Shown here: piece after piece, positions 7,207 to 16,907 of the stretch
Layout of the letters: each line of letters begins with the position of its first letter
Position numbering within the stretch: position 1 is the stretch's first letter
DNA from: Porphyromonadaceae bacterium UBA7203
Lineage (GTDB): Bacteria > Bacteroidota > Bacteroidia > Bacteroidales > Muribaculaceae
Assembly: GCA_002490725.1 (NCBI GenBank)
Contig: DKUN01000017.1
Location: forward strand, 85,612-149,611
Direction of reading: 5' to 3'
Length of the DNA: 64,000 bases
Position numbers and translations under genes: made by a program
Notes under the pieces: generated by a model
The model's database searches: none
What the model was told of the DNA's origin: nothing
The model's input: only the letters and a program-made list of their open reading frames with translations

Positions 7207-8907
7207 TCATCTTACAAGGTTCGGCGACACGGATGCGCGGTTAATGGCGTTGCTGACGGCGCGTACCAGAGCCGATGACGGCTGTTCGGGGCTGACCCTG
7301 CCGGAGGCGAGGGCCTCCAGTGCGCGGTCTATCTCATACATGTCGACGCCGGCAAAGCGGAGCAGGCGTATTTTTTCGGCCATCTGCACGCCGTTGACGT
7401 AGCGCTCATAGCGCATCGACGAGCGCGGGCCGGGATAGAACAGGAATGTGTCGCCCGGGCTGAACAGACGGAAGCGCGTATCCTGCAGCGGATTGTCGTT
7501 CCAGTTCATCCATGACCAGTGGAGATAGCCGTCAAAACCGTTGGCAATCGCAATCAGCGGCAACAGGGCGCCGTCGGCGGGGTTGTTGTTGCTCAGCAGG
7601 TTGGGCTCCGATTCGGCGCAGCAGGTATAGACCGTCGATATGCGGCCGGCCTTGCGGCGGGCTTCGAGTTCCTCGGGGGTGAAGTGCTGATAAAGGGCGA
7701 TGCAATAGTCATGGAGCTTGTCGGTCAGCTCCGGGTGACGGATACCGGCCAGCGCCATCTTCATGTCGGGCACGGTTTTTTTGAGCAGCGCATAGCCGTC
7801 GAGCATGGCAGGGAGTCCGCGCTCATCCATGGCGATGCATGTCTTGTCAAACAGTCCCTTTTCGCGCAGGTGGGCGGCGAAGTCGGTCAGAAACGAGCTC
7901 CAGAGGTCATTGTAGGCATCGGTGCCGGTCGGGGTCTGCAGATATTTCCATCCGCCCGTAGCCTCGTCGAAGTAGCGGAACGACATATCCCACGGTATCA
8001 TTGAGAAGCAGTTTATCTGCTCCGAGATGCCGCACTCGGCCATCATGGCCACGTAGCGGTCAAAAATGTCGTAGTCAAACGCCCATGAGCCGTCGGCGCG
8101 ACGCGTCGTGGCTACCATGGGGTCGAACTTGTCGTGGCTCTGGTCGCCCCAGGGCTCGTAGAAGAGAATGGCCGACACGACCTTCTGGCCCGAGCGGGCG
8201 AGTTCGCGCATGTAGGGCTTGAGCAGCTCGAAGTGTTCGGGGCTCCAGCGCTCAACGCCGTGGTAGCGGCTGGCCGCATAAGGCTGCTGCCAGAAGTCGG
8301 TGTGGAACTTCCAGTCGGTGGCCGGCGGAAGCGTGCGGTCAACCACGTTGACCGTCAGAGTGGCCCTGGCAACTTCATGGCCGCCGGCGTCGCTGACTGT
8401 CAGGGTGTGGGTCTGCAGGCCTGTGGGGGCATCGGCCGCCACCTTGAGCGAGCACCACACGGGTCGCACCTCGCGCGCCGTCAGCGTCAGGGCGCCTTCG
8501 GTGTCGATAACGTCGGCCACCGTCCATGCCGGCAGGCTGTAGTCGTGTGTGCCGCAGCGCCGCTGGTCGTCGGTAATGACATAGCGGATATAGCGGGCCT
8601 CGCCGCCTTCGAGCTTGACGGTCAGCGGAGTGAACGACGAAATGTTAGAGTAGAGCAGGGCGCGTGCACCGACGGTTTCGCCGCGCCAGGCGGTGATGGT
8701 GTCGGCTGTCACGACCGGACATGCCGGCACTTCATGGCGCGGAATGATTGAGTCGGCGTCAGCCCAGGTGAGATATGTTTTGCCGGGAATGAGCTCGGCC
8801 CATGGAATCGGATTGAAAGCAGTGGTGTCGGCCGGCTCGTCGTAAGCTGCGGCGGCGGCAAAAATCATGCACGCAGCCGACGTAGAAAGAATGCGTTGAT
8901 AAGTCAT
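7207..8907 (-). CDS. Exported DUF4091 glycoside-hydrolase-like protein
   Basis: This protein of about 566 residues starts MTYQRILSTSAACMIFAAAAA, a plausible signal peptide. An in-frame upstream ATG at 8970 exists, but a TATTTTTG promoter box at 8928-8935 lies between the two, which favours the start at 8907. The N-terminal half is a beta-rich domain. The second half is a barrel with EPWGDQ, IAMDERG and, at the end, the DUF4091-like HWSWMNWNDNP and FLFYPGP. The family sits in glycan-degradation loci and resembles GH catalytic folds, but its exact activity is unknown. It is the first gene of a two-gene unit with the GH27 enzyme, so a shared galactose-containing substrate is likely. Confidence 0.8.
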   Translation of the reverse strand: MTYQRILSTSAACMIFAAAAAYDEPADTTAFNPIPWAELIPGKTYLTWADADSIIPRHEVPACPVVTADTITAWRGETVGARALLYSNISSFTPLTVKLEGGEARYIRYVITDDQRRCGTHDYSLPAWTVADVIDTEGALTLTAREVRPVWCSLKVAADAPTGLQTHTLTVSDAGGHEVARATLTVNVVDRTLPPATDWKFHTDFWQQPYAASRYHGVERWSPEHFELLKPYMRELARSGQKVVSAILFYEPWGDQSHDKFDPMVATTRRADGSWAFDYDIFDRYVAMMAECGISEQINCFSMIPWDMSFRYFDEATGGWKYLQTPTGTDAYNDLWSSFLTDFAAHLREKGLFDKTCIAMDERGLPAMLDGYALLKKTVPDMKMALAGIRHPELTDKLHDYCIALYQHFTPEELEARRKAGRISTVYTCCAESEPNLLSNNNPADGALLPLIAIANGFDGYLHWSWMNWNDNPLQDTRFRLFSPGDTFLFYPGPRSSMRYERYVNGVQMAEKIRLLRFAGVDMYEIDRALEALASGRVSPEQPSSALVRAVSNAINRASVSPNLVR

Positions 8908-8927
8908 GGCAGATTTGGAAATTTCTG

Positions 8928-8935
8928 CAAAAATA
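8928..8935 (-). promoter_or_regulatory. TAnnTTTG (-7) box for the DUF4091/GH27 unit
   Basis: On the minus strand the sequence reads TATTTTTG, about 20 nt before the chosen start at 8907. No good TTTG -33 element is present, so this is a moderate call. It supports the shorter start of the downstream gene. Confidence 0.45.
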
Positions 8936-8952
8936 AGCATAAAAATTGTGAA

Positions 8953-8987
8953 TTTGGCCATGATACGCAAATTTTTTCATAACTTTG
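8953..8987 (+). promoter_or_regulatory. Promoter for the PpiC/OstA gene pair
   Basis: TTTG at 8953-8956 and TAACTTTG at 8980-8987, 23 bp apart (slightly long), match the Bacteroidota -33/-7 pattern. The box overlaps a possible TTG start, which argues that translation begins further on at the GTG at 9012. Confidence 0.65.
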
Positions 8988-9011
8988 CGCCAACTAATTA
9001 GTTTTAGCGCA

Positions 9012-10370
9012 GTGAAATTACGAAATCTTACATATCTGCTTGCCCTGGGGGCATGTGTGGCCCTCAATGCGGCCGGTCCGGAAGACAATGTCGCCGAAGA
9101 AACCGTGTGGATGATCGGAGACCAGCCCATATGGCGTTCAGAAGTTGAATCGAGCTGGCTGGAAATGCGCCAGGAGAAGTTTCCCATCATAGGCGATCCC
9201 TACTGTTTCGTTCCCGAACAGATCGCTCTGGAGCGCATCTATCTCCATCAGGCCGACCTCGACTCGATTTATGCCAACCCGTCGCAAATCGGAGGTCAGG
9301 TAGACTCTCGCATCAACGACTGGATTACCTCGGCCGGCTCGCGCGAACAGCTCGAGCAATACATGCACAAAACCCTGCCTGAAATCCGCAAGTCGCTCAA
9401 CGAGGCTATGACCAACCAGTATCGTGTGGGCCAGGTGCAGCAGAACCTTGTCAGCAAGCTGAAGATGACCCCGTCGCAGGTGCGCCGTTATTTCGACCGC
9501 CTGCCGTCAGACTCGATTCCCTACGTGCCGACTCAGGTCGAGGTTGAAATCATTACGCTCAATCCGGTCATTCCCCGTCAGGAAATCGACGACATCAAAG
9601 AGCGCCTGCGCGGCTATGCCGAGCGTGTCAACAACGGCACGTCGGAATTCTCGACCCTCGCAATCATGTATAGCGAAGACGGTTCGTCGACTGCCGGCGG
9701 TGAAATCGGCTTCAGAACCCGCATGAACCTCGTGCCCGAATATGCCGCAGTGGCCTTCACTCTGACCGACCCGAAAAAAGCGTCGCAGGTAGTGGAGACA
9801 GAATATGGCTACCACATTATCCAGCTGATTGAAAAGCGCGGCGACCGCGTCAACACGCGCCACATTCTGCTGCGCCCCAAGGTTGACCCCGAAGACCTTG
9901 AAAAGGCTCGCGTGAGGCTCGATTCAATCCGCGCCGACATTCTCGACGAGAAGTTTACATTCGAGGATGCCGCCGGAGTGTTGAGCCAGGATAAGGACAC
10001 GCGCAACAACCGCGGCCTGATGACCAACCAGCGCACCGGCACGAGCATGTTCGAAATGAGCCATCTTCCGTCGGAAATCGCGCGTGCCGTGGCCGATCTC
10101 AAGCCCGGCCAGGTGTCGAAGGCCTTTGTCATGAACACTCCAGGCAGCACCGCTCAGGTTGTTTGCATTGCCAAACTCAAGAGCCGCACCGAAGCTCACC
10201 GAGCCAACATCAGCGACGACTATCAGCTGATTCGCGAAATGGCTATGAACGCCGAACGCGAGCGCATTCTGAAGCAGTGGGTCGACAAGAAAATTGCCGC
10301 GACCTATATCCGCATCGAACCGGGCTGGGCCGACTGCCCCGACTGGCGTCACGAGTGGATTAGAAAATGA
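9012..10370 (+). CDS. Periplasmic peptidylprolyl isomerase / SurA-like chaperone with parvulin domains
   Basis: This protein of about 452 residues starts at GTG (KLRNLTYLLALGACVALNAAG) with a clear signal peptide. An N-terminal helical SurA-like chaperone region is followed by two parvulin (PpiC) repeats. The first is at about residues 170-280 (MYSEDGSSTAGGEIGF, EYGYHIIQLIEKRGDRV) and the second begins NTRHILLRPKV. SurA-type proteins escort unfolded outer-membrane proteins and catalyse prolyl isomerisation in the periplasm. It overlaps the OstA-like gene by 4 bp, which fits a joint role in outer-membrane assembly. The family is certain; the orthology to SurA proper is probable. Confidence 0.87.
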   Translation: MKLRNLTYLLALGACVALNAAGPEDNVAEETVWMIGDQPIWRSEVESSWLEMRQEKFPIIGDPYCFVPEQIALERIYLHQADLDSIYANPSQIGGQVDSRINDWITSAGSREQLEQYMHKTLPEIRKSLNEAMTNQYRVGQVQQNLVSKLKMTPSQVRRYFDRLPSDSIPYVPTQVEVEIITLNPVIPRQEIDDIKERLRGYAERVNNGTSEFSTLAIMYSEDGSSTAGGEIGFRTRMNLVPEYAAVAFTLTDPKKASQVVETEYGYHIIQLIEKRGDRVNTRHILLRPKVDPEDLEKARVRLDSIRADILDEKFTFEDAAGVLSQDKDTRNNRGLMTNQRTGTSMFEMSHLPSEIARAVADLKPGQVSKAFVMNTPGSTAQVVCIAKLKSRTEAHRANISDDYQLIREMAMNAERERILKQWVDKKIAATYIRIEPGWADCPDWRHEWIRK

Positions 10371-11974
10371 AGCTGCTCAGGTCGGCAATTCCGGTGGTGG
10401 CACTGTTGGCGCTCAGCGCCGGCATGGGAGCCCGCAATCCGTTGCTGACACCCGACCGCACGCCCATACGCCCCCAGGTGCCCGGCGCCGACCGCCATCA
10501 GCCTGGACGGCTCTTTCTCGAGCAGGCCGACTCGCTGATTGTCTACCCCTATGAACCCGACGTGCAGATTCTGGTCGGAAACGTGGTGTTTCGCCAGGGC
10601 GACATGTTCATGTATTGCGACTCGGCGCGATTCTACACGGCGCCGACCCTCCCCGCCGACTCGATGGAGGCGTTCGGAAACATACGCATGGAACAGGGCG
10701 ACACGCTCTTCCTCTATGGCGATTACATGGAATACTCCGGCAGTTCGCAGCTCGCATCGGTCTACGGCGAGGACCGCGACGTCAGGCTGATTAACCGCGA
10801 CGTTACGCTGACAGCCCCTATTCTCCACTATTCCCAGCTCATGGAGCTGGGCTATTATGTCAATGGCGGCAAGCTCACCGACCCTCAGAATCAGCTGACA
10901 TCGCTCGAGGGCGAATATGCGCCTCCGACCAAGGACGCCAACTTTTACACCAACGTGCGCCTGCTCGGCGTGTCGAACAAGGGCGACACAGTGCGCGTCT
11001 ATACCGACACTCTGCTTTATAATACCGACTCGCGCATTGCCGAGCTGCCCGTCTATGCACGCATCTATGGTAGCGACGGCGACATAATTTCGCTCAACGG
11101 CGTTTACGATACGGCAACCGACCAAGCTACCCTCCTGGGCCGCTCGACGGTCCATACCAATCGCGGCAATACGCTGACCGGCGACTCGCTGGTCTATGAT
11201 CGCGCGGCCGGATTCGGCGAGGCGTTCGGCAACATGGTGTTGACCGACTCGGCCAGGCAAATGACCCTCGAGGGTGACTATGGCTTCTACAATGAACTGA
11301 CCGACAGTGCCTACTGCACCGGCCGTGCCCGAGCCCTCGAATACTCGCAGCCCGACACTCTCTATCTGCATGGCGACGTCATACGCACCTGGCAGACACC
11401 CGACTCGGTGCGCATGATGGTGGCCCATCCCAATGTGCGCTTCTGGCGCGTTGATCTTCAGGGGGTGTGCGATTCGATGACGTTTGTCGACACTGACACG
11501 ACCGTGCGCATGGACTATGACCCGGTCATTTGGAATGAAAACCGCGAGGTGTTCGGCAACCGTATTATCATTTACATGAACGACTCTACCATGGAAAAAG
11601 CCTGGCTTCCCGACATGGGTTTCATGGCCGAGCAGGTTGAAGGCGACTTCTTCAATCAGTTGAGCGGCAAGGAGATGATTGCCTATTTCGATAACGGCGA
11701 ACTGTGCCGGCTCGATGTCAACGGCTCGGTGCAGGCCATTATGATGCCTCAGGAGGAGGATTCGACCTATAATAAGATTGCCAACGTCGAGTCGTCGTTC
11801 ATGGTGGCCACGTTCAAAGGCCGCGAAATCGAGCGCGTAAAGCTCTGGGACGCCACTTCGGGTACCGTTACGCCGCTCTATCTGGCCAAGCGTTCGCTTT
11901 TTCGCCTGCCCAGGTTCAAGTGGCTCGAAAGCGAGCGCCCGACCGGCCCCGACGACATCTGGCCGCGCGACTGA
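10367..11974 (+). CDS. OstA/LptA-like LPS-transport protein
   Basis: This 535-residue protein has a signal peptide (MKLLRSAIPVVALLALSAGMGA) and then long runs of OstA-type beta repeats, seen as recurring short strands ending in D or N (VLVGNVVF-like, MFMYCDSARFY, EAFGNIRMEQGDTLFLYGD, LTGDSLVYD). OstA/LptA jelly-roll proteins form the periplasmic bridge that carries LPS to the outer membrane. Bacteroidota carry a large OstA-like version like this one. Its ATG overlaps the stop of the PpiC gene (ATGA), so the two are translationally coupled. Confidence is high for the family and moderate for the exact step in LPS export. Confidence 0.82.
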   Translation: MKLLRSAIPVVALLALSAGMGARNPLLTPDRTPIRPQVPGADRHQPGRLFLEQADSLIVYPYEPDVQILVGNVVFRQGDMFMYCDSARFYTAPTLPADSMEAFGNIRMEQGDTLFLYGDYMEYSGSSQLASVYGEDRDVRLINRDVTLTAPILHYSQLMELGYYVNGGKLTDPQNQLTSLEGEYAPPTKDANFYTNVRLLGVSNKGDTVRVYTDTLLYNTDSRIAELPVYARIYGSDGDIISLNGVYDTATDQATLLGRSTVHTNRGNTLTGDSLVYDRAAGFGEAFGNMVLTDSARQMTLEGDYGFYNELTDSAYCTGRARALEYSQPDTLYLHGDVIRTWQTPDSVRMMVAHPNVRFWRVDLQGVCDSMTFVDTDTTVRMDYDPVIWNENREVFGNRIIIYMNDSTMEKAWLPDMGFMAEQVEGDFFNQLSGKEMIAYFDNGELCRLDVNGSVQAIMMPQEEDSTYNKIANVESSFMVATFKGREIERVKLWDATSGTVTPLYLAKRSLFRLPRFKWLESERPTGPDDIWPRD

Positions 11975-11984
11975 CAGTAGCCCC

Positions 11985-12027
11985 GTAAAAAAGTCAGAGC
12001 CGGCCGCTTAGGCGGTCGACTCCGACT
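11985..12027 (-). terminator. Rho-independent terminator of groES-groEL
   Basis: A 16-bp imperfect stem (11992-12007 with 12012-12027, loop TTAG) is followed on the minus strand by six T residues (A-tract at 11985-11990 on the plus strand). It lies between the convergent OstA-like and groEL genes. Confidence 0.85.
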
Positions 12028-12054
12028 GTGAATTGCGTTGCTGAGCGGGCTGAA

Positions 12055-13716
<1,662 letters not shown>

Positions 13717-13728
13717 CTATCTTTTTTA

Positions 13729-14001
13729 TCAGTTGAAAACCGCGAGCACGTCGCTCTGGCGCATGATGAGATATTTTTCACCTTCGAGTTCGATTTCGGT
13801 GCCTGCATATTTGCCATACAGAACCTTGTCGCCGACGTTGAGCACCATTTCTTCGTCTTTGGTGCCGTTGCCGACGGCGAGCACTTCGCCCTTGAGGGGT
13901 TTTTCCTTGGCGCTGTCGGGAATGATGATGCCTGACATCGTAACTTCTTCAGCCGGGGTGGCCTTGATTACCACGCGGTCTGCTAACGGTTTGATATTCA
14001 T
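13729..14001 (-). CDS. groES: 10-kDa co-chaperonin GroES
   Basis: This 90-residue protein has the GroES features: [19 protein letters not shown] at the start, the mobile-loop region around [15 protein letters not shown] (cap for the GroEL ring) and [20 protein letters not shown]. It is the first gene of the groES-groEL operon. Its upstream region lacks a TAnnTTTG promoter on this strand but holds a sigma-54-like -24/-12 element and a dyad shared with the dnaK upstream region. Confidence 0.97.
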   Translation of the reverse strand: MNIKPLADRVVIKATPAEEVTMSGIIIPDSAKEKPLKGEVLAVGNGTKDEEMVLNVGDKVLYGKYAGTEIELEGEKYLIMRQSDVLAVFN

Positions 14002-14054
14002 TGCTTGTATAATTTGTTGGGTTGGTTAGTAGGTTTGTGTTTACGCTCATTAAA

Positions 14055-14098
14055 CAAGCAGAAAGCGTGCCAGAAGTGCACGCCTGCCAATTTGTCAG
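14055..14098 (-). promoter_or_regulatory. Sigma-54-like promoter plus 15-bp dyad upstream of groES
   Basis: On the minus strand CTGGCACGCTTTCTGCTTG (14055-14073) has GG and GC separated by exactly 10 nt, as in sigma-54 -24/-12 promoters. Twelve bp further upstream lies CTGACAAATTGGCAG (14084-14098), a near-palindrome. The same arrangement with 13-bp spacing occurs before dnaK at 60191-60234. The -24 region also forms a small hairpin (14065-14070 with 14078-14083) that could help end rimM transcription. The sigma-54 role is inferred from pattern and spacing only. Confidence 0.6.
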
Positions 14099-14121
14099 TA
14101 TATGGAACGCCTTCGTGGCGG

Positions 14122-14637
14122 TTAAAGTTCGAGCAGCCCTTCGGGAAGGGTCATGGCTACGGTGTGGCTGTCATGGTCAACGTCGTCGATAAACTCGTCG
14201 ACGGCGGGAATAAGCCGGCCTCCGAGGTCGAAATACCAGGCGCCGGGAGTCAGTTCGGTCAGTTCGTCGATGCGGCCAATGACGTTGCGGCTCGCGGAGT
14301 CGACGATTGAGTAGCCCACAAGGTCGCCGGCCGTGAGACCTTCGGCCTCCTCGGGGTCGGCATAGACGTAGAGCCTGCGGCCCGCCAGCGATGCGGCCTC
14401 GGTTTCGGATTCGACGTCGTCGAGCGTCAGCAGCATGCTTTCGCTGCCTCGAGGTCGCGAGGAGGCCACGAAATAGGGCACGTCGAGACCGTCGATTTCA
14501 ACAATCAGGCATGCTCCGGGCGCGAAGTCGTCGTCGGGCTCGGCCATCTCGCCGAGCTCAATGTTCAGCTCTCCTTTGATGCCGTGGGGCTTGATGACGG
14601 TTGCCACGGCGATTTTGACTTTTCCGGGTTCGAGCAT
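14122..14637 (-). CDS. rimM: Ribosome maturation factor RimM
   Basis: This 171-residue protein has the RimM N-terminal barrel (VATVIKPHGIKGELNIEL) and the PRC-barrel C-terminal half (LVGYSIVDSASRNVIGRIDEL, PAVDEFIDDVDHDSHTVAM). RimM binds ribosomal protein S19 and assists maturation of the 30S head. The length is normal. It lies 8 bp after the DUF4290 gene, in a likely operon with TetR, fabG and DUF4290. The motif PHGIKGE and the closing LPEGLLEL fit the family well. Confidence 0.93.
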   Translation of the reverse strand: MLEPGKVKIAVATVIKPHGIKGELNIELGEMAEPDDDFAPGACLIVEIDGLDVPYFVASSRPRGSESMLLTLDDVESETEAASLAGRRLYVYADPEEAEGLTAGDLVGYSIVDSASRNVIGRIDELTELTPGAWYFDLGGRLIPAVDEFIDDVDHDSHTVAMTLPEGLLEL

Positions 14638-14645
14638 GGGGTCAG

Positions 14646-15242
14646 TCAGCGGCGGCGACGCTTCTTTTTGTTCTGGCCGGGAACCTGCAGCATCTCGTAT
14701 TCGCGCAGGCGTGTTTCGTCGGGATTAAGCAGAATGTGGCCTTCCGAGAGTTGGGCCAGGTCGGCGAATATGCGGGCGTCGGTGGCTGCTTCGGGATTTT
14801 CGTTCAGGAGCAGTTTCTTCATGTGGTTGGCCAGGAGCATGACCAGCATCTCGCGGTCGGGGTCGGCGGGATCCATGGCTTTGGCCGCTTCAATCATTTT
14901 GAGGATGTTGGCGCCGTAGACCCGCTTGGGAATGCGGTGTTGGGGAATTTCCACCTTGGCCGGACGTGACGTCAGGGTCTCGGGGGTGACGGGTTCAGAC
15001 GGATAGTCGATGTCGAGCTTGAAGTCGCTCATTATGGCCAGATGGTCCCAGAGTTTGGCACGCCACTCCGGGTTGGTGCGCAACTGGGGATTAAGCCGGC
15101 AAATGGTGTCGACGATTGCGCGTGCACAGGCGTTGCGCTCGTCGCGGCTCTCGAGGGTCAGACAGTGGTCGACCATTTGCTGCACGTTGCGCCCGTATTC
15201 GGGCATCGGCAGAGCGGATTTTTTGGTGTTGTACTGTAGCAT
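14646..15242 (-). CDS. DUF4290 protein
   Basis: This 198-residue soluble, mostly helical protein starts LQYNTKKSALPMPEYGRN, the typical opening of the Bacteroidota family DUF4290. It ends with a strongly basic tail (NKKKRRRR), which suggests contact with nucleic acid or the ribosome, although that is only a guess. Its function is unknown. It sits directly before rimM (8-bp gap), so its expression is tied to ribosome assembly. There is no signal peptide or membrane segment. Confidence 0.8.
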   Translation of the reverse strand: MLQYNTKKSALPMPEYGRNVQQMVDHCLTLESRDERNACARAIVDTICRLNPQLRTNPEWRAKLWDHLAIMSDFKLDIDYPSEPVTPETLTSRPAKVEIPQHRIPKRVYGANILKMIEAAKAMDPADPDREMLVMLLANHMKKLLLNENPEAATDARIFADLAQLSEGHILLNPDETRLREYEMLQVPGQNKKKRRRR

Positions 15243-15305
15243 CTTGTTCGGGCGGGCCCGAAAGTTAAAGAGTAGGAGTTAGTGGAGGGTAGGGAGGAGA
15301 TGAAA

Positions 15306-15349
15306 GTTACGGGCCCGCGGACCTTGCGGCAAGTGCCGGGGCCCATAAC
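15306..15349 (-). terminator. Hairpin after fabG
   Basis: GTTACGGGCCC (15306-15316) pairs with GGGCCCATAAC (15339-15349), with a single C/A mismatch that becomes a G-U pair in the minus-strand RNA. This suggests the structure acts in that transcript. No strong T-tract follows, so it may be a weak terminator or an RNA-stability hairpin between fabG and DUF4290. The neighbouring 15267-15300 stretch is a G/A-rich run with GGAG repeats. Confidence 0.45.
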
Positions 15350-15378
15350 CTTTGGTGATTCGTTGTGAGGTCTGATTC

Positions 15379-16125
15379 TTACATGTTCATGCCGCCGTCG
15401 ACCTGGATAACCTGGCCGCTGATGTAGCTCGACATGTCGGAGGCGAGGAAGGTTGCCACGTTGGCAATGTCTTCGGGCTTGCCGCCGCGACGCAGGGGGA
15501 TTTTCTTGGCCCACTCTTCGCGAACGCTTTCGGGCAGGGCTGCCGTCATGGCGGTTTCGATGAAGCCGGGGGCGATTGCGTTGGCGCGGATGCCGCGGCT
15601 GCCTACTTCCTGCGCGATGCTCTTGGCCAGGGCGATGAGGCCGGCCTTCGAGGCGGCGTAGTTACACTGGCCTGCGTTGCCGTGAACGCCTACAACCGAC
15701 GCCATGTTGATGATAGAGCCGCTGCGCTGCTTCATCATCACGGGCACTACGCCCTTGCAGAAGTTGAAGGCGCTTTTGAGGTTGACGGTCAGGACGGCGT
15801 CCCACTGTGACTCGGTCATGCGCATCAGCAGGGTGTCCTTGGTGATGCCGGCGTTGTTGACCAGCACGTCGATGCGGCCGAAGTCTTTCATTACCTGAGC
15901 CACGACCTCCTGGGTCTGCTCGAAGTCGGCAGCGTTCGATGCGTAGGCCTCGACCTTCACGCCGAGGGCTGCGATTTCAGCCTTGGTGGCTTCGCCGTTT
16001 TCGTCGATTACGAGGTCGGTGAATGCGATATTTGCGCCCTCCTGGGCAAAGCGGATGGCAAGAGCCTTGCCGATGCCGCGGGCGGCGCCGGTAATCAGGG
16101 CTGTTTTTCCTTCAAGAAGTTTCAT
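15379..16125 (-). CDS. fabG: 3-oxoacyl-[acyl-carrier-protein] reductase FabG
   Basis: This 248-residue short-chain dehydrogenase reduces beta-ketoacyl-ACP with NADPH in fatty-acid elongation. The cofactor loop TGAARGIGKAL (about residues 12-22), the NNAG motif (VLVNNAGITKDTLL), the catalytic Ser in NMASVVG and the YAASKAG Tyr/Lys pair are all present. The C-terminal GQVIQVDGGMNM is typical of FabG. A TetR regulator gene lies 33 bp upstream on the same strand and may control it. SDR paralogues can be mistaken for FabG, but the length and the ITKD and VDGGM segments favour the true enzyme. Confidence 0.9.
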   Translation of the reverse strand: MKLLEGKTALITGAARGIGKALAIRFAQEGANIAFTDLVIDENGEATKAEIAALGVKVEAYASNAADFEQTQEVVAQVMKDFGRIDVLVNNAGITKDTLLMRMTESQWDAVLTVNLKSAFNFCKGVVPVMMKQRSGSIINMASVVGVHGNAGQCNYAASKAGLIALAKSIAQEVGSRGIRANAIAPGFIETAMTAALPESVREEWAKKIPLRRGGKPEDIANVATFLASDMSSYISGQVIQVDGGMNM

Positions 16126-16158
16126 TTTTTACAGTTGAAATTTAGTTATAGGGATTTA

Positions 16159-16761
16159 TTAATTCGTTCGGTTTAAGTCGGCCTTCGGGGTCTTGATGGC
16201 ATCTATAATGAAGTTGATGCAGTCGTTGCGCCATGTGTCGTAGCGGTCGCGCTCGGCCTCGCGCATCACGGTCCAGTCGCTGCCGCGCACAATCATTGTC
16301 AGCATCGAGGCCACTCGGTTGGCCTGGGCGGGAATGAAGTCGCCCGAGGCGATTCCCTCGGCCACTATTTCGTCAATCATGCCGTAGAGCCTGTCGGTCA
16401 CCATGGTGCGCACGCTTGAGGCTCGCTTGACGTCGCGCGAAAAGAGCGACTTGATCCAGACCTCGTAGCCGTGTATGTTTTCGAGCGCCACCGATATGCG
16501 GAATTCCATGAGTGCGCGCAGTTTGTCGGCCGGATGCTGCCAGAGGGCCACGCGCTCCTCGAGGTCGCGCAACACCTTGCCGGCCTCGGTCTCGACCACG
16601 GCCTGATAGATTTCGCTCTTGGTGCGGAAGTAGGTATAGATGGTGCGCCGCCCGCGGTCGCTGGCGGTAGCAATATCGTTCATGGTCGTTTTCTCGATGC
16701 CTTGGCGCACAAAGAGCTGACGGGCCACGTCGATGAGTCGTTCACGGGTTCGTGATGGCAC
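16159..16761 (-). CDS. TetR/AcrR-family transcriptional regulator
   Basis: This 200-residue regulator has an N-terminal TetR helix-turn-helix (RERLIDVARQLFVRQGIEKTT, then GRRTIYTYFRTKSEIYQAVV) and a helical ligand-binding C-terminal part. It lies upstream of fabG on the same strand and is probably co-transcribed, so fatty-acid metabolism is a reasonable but unproved target. Its own promoter (16784-16814) is a near-perfect Bacteroidota promoter. The ligand is unknown. Confidence 0.88.
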   Translation of the reverse strand: MPSRTRERLIDVARQLFVRQGIEKTTMNDIATASDRGRRTIYTYFRTKSEIYQAVVETEAGKVLRDLEERVALWQHPADKLRALMEFRISVALENIHGYEVWIKSLFSRDVKRASSVRTMVTDRLYGMIDEIVAEGIASGDFIPAQANRVASMLTMIVRGSDWTVMREAERDRYDTWRNDCINFIIDAIKTPKADLNRTN

Positions 16762-16783
16762 AGGCTTAATCGTTAATACACCG

Positions 16784-16814
16784 CAAATTTACGCAAAATC
16801 CCGCAATTGGCAAA
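16784..16814 (-). promoter_or_regulatory. Promoter of the TetR-fabG-DUF4290-rimM unit
   Basis: On the minus strand TTTG (16811-16814) and TAAATTTG (16784-16791) are separated by 19 bp, matching the Bacteroidota -33/-7 consensus in full. It lies about 22 nt before the TetR start codon. Confidence 0.75.
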
Positions 16815-16890
16815 ATGAGGGCGCCGGGCGGGCGTAGGTGAAGAATTTTTAAATTTCGATTCCTGACTTTTAAATTATACTTTTATTTCC

Positions 16891-16898
16891 TAACTTTG
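16891..16898 (+). promoter_or_regulatory. TAACTTTG (-7) box of DUF2752-dnaG
   Basis: A perfect -7 box lies only 9 nt before the ATG at 16908. The -33 element is degenerate (TTTT near 16867). The transcript leader would be only a few nucleotides long. Confidence 0.6.
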
Positions 16899-16907
16899 CG
16901 GGGAGAA

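Noticed and set aside
14065..14083. Small hairpin as the rimM terminator
   Set aside because: The stem is only 6 bp with an interrupted T-run, and the same bases fit a -24/-12 promoter better. It is noted inside that feature instead.
15267..15300. G/A-rich GGAG repeats as a CRISPR-like or tandem repeat array
   Set aside because: The units are irregular and too short, with no spacers; this is just a purine-rich stretch.
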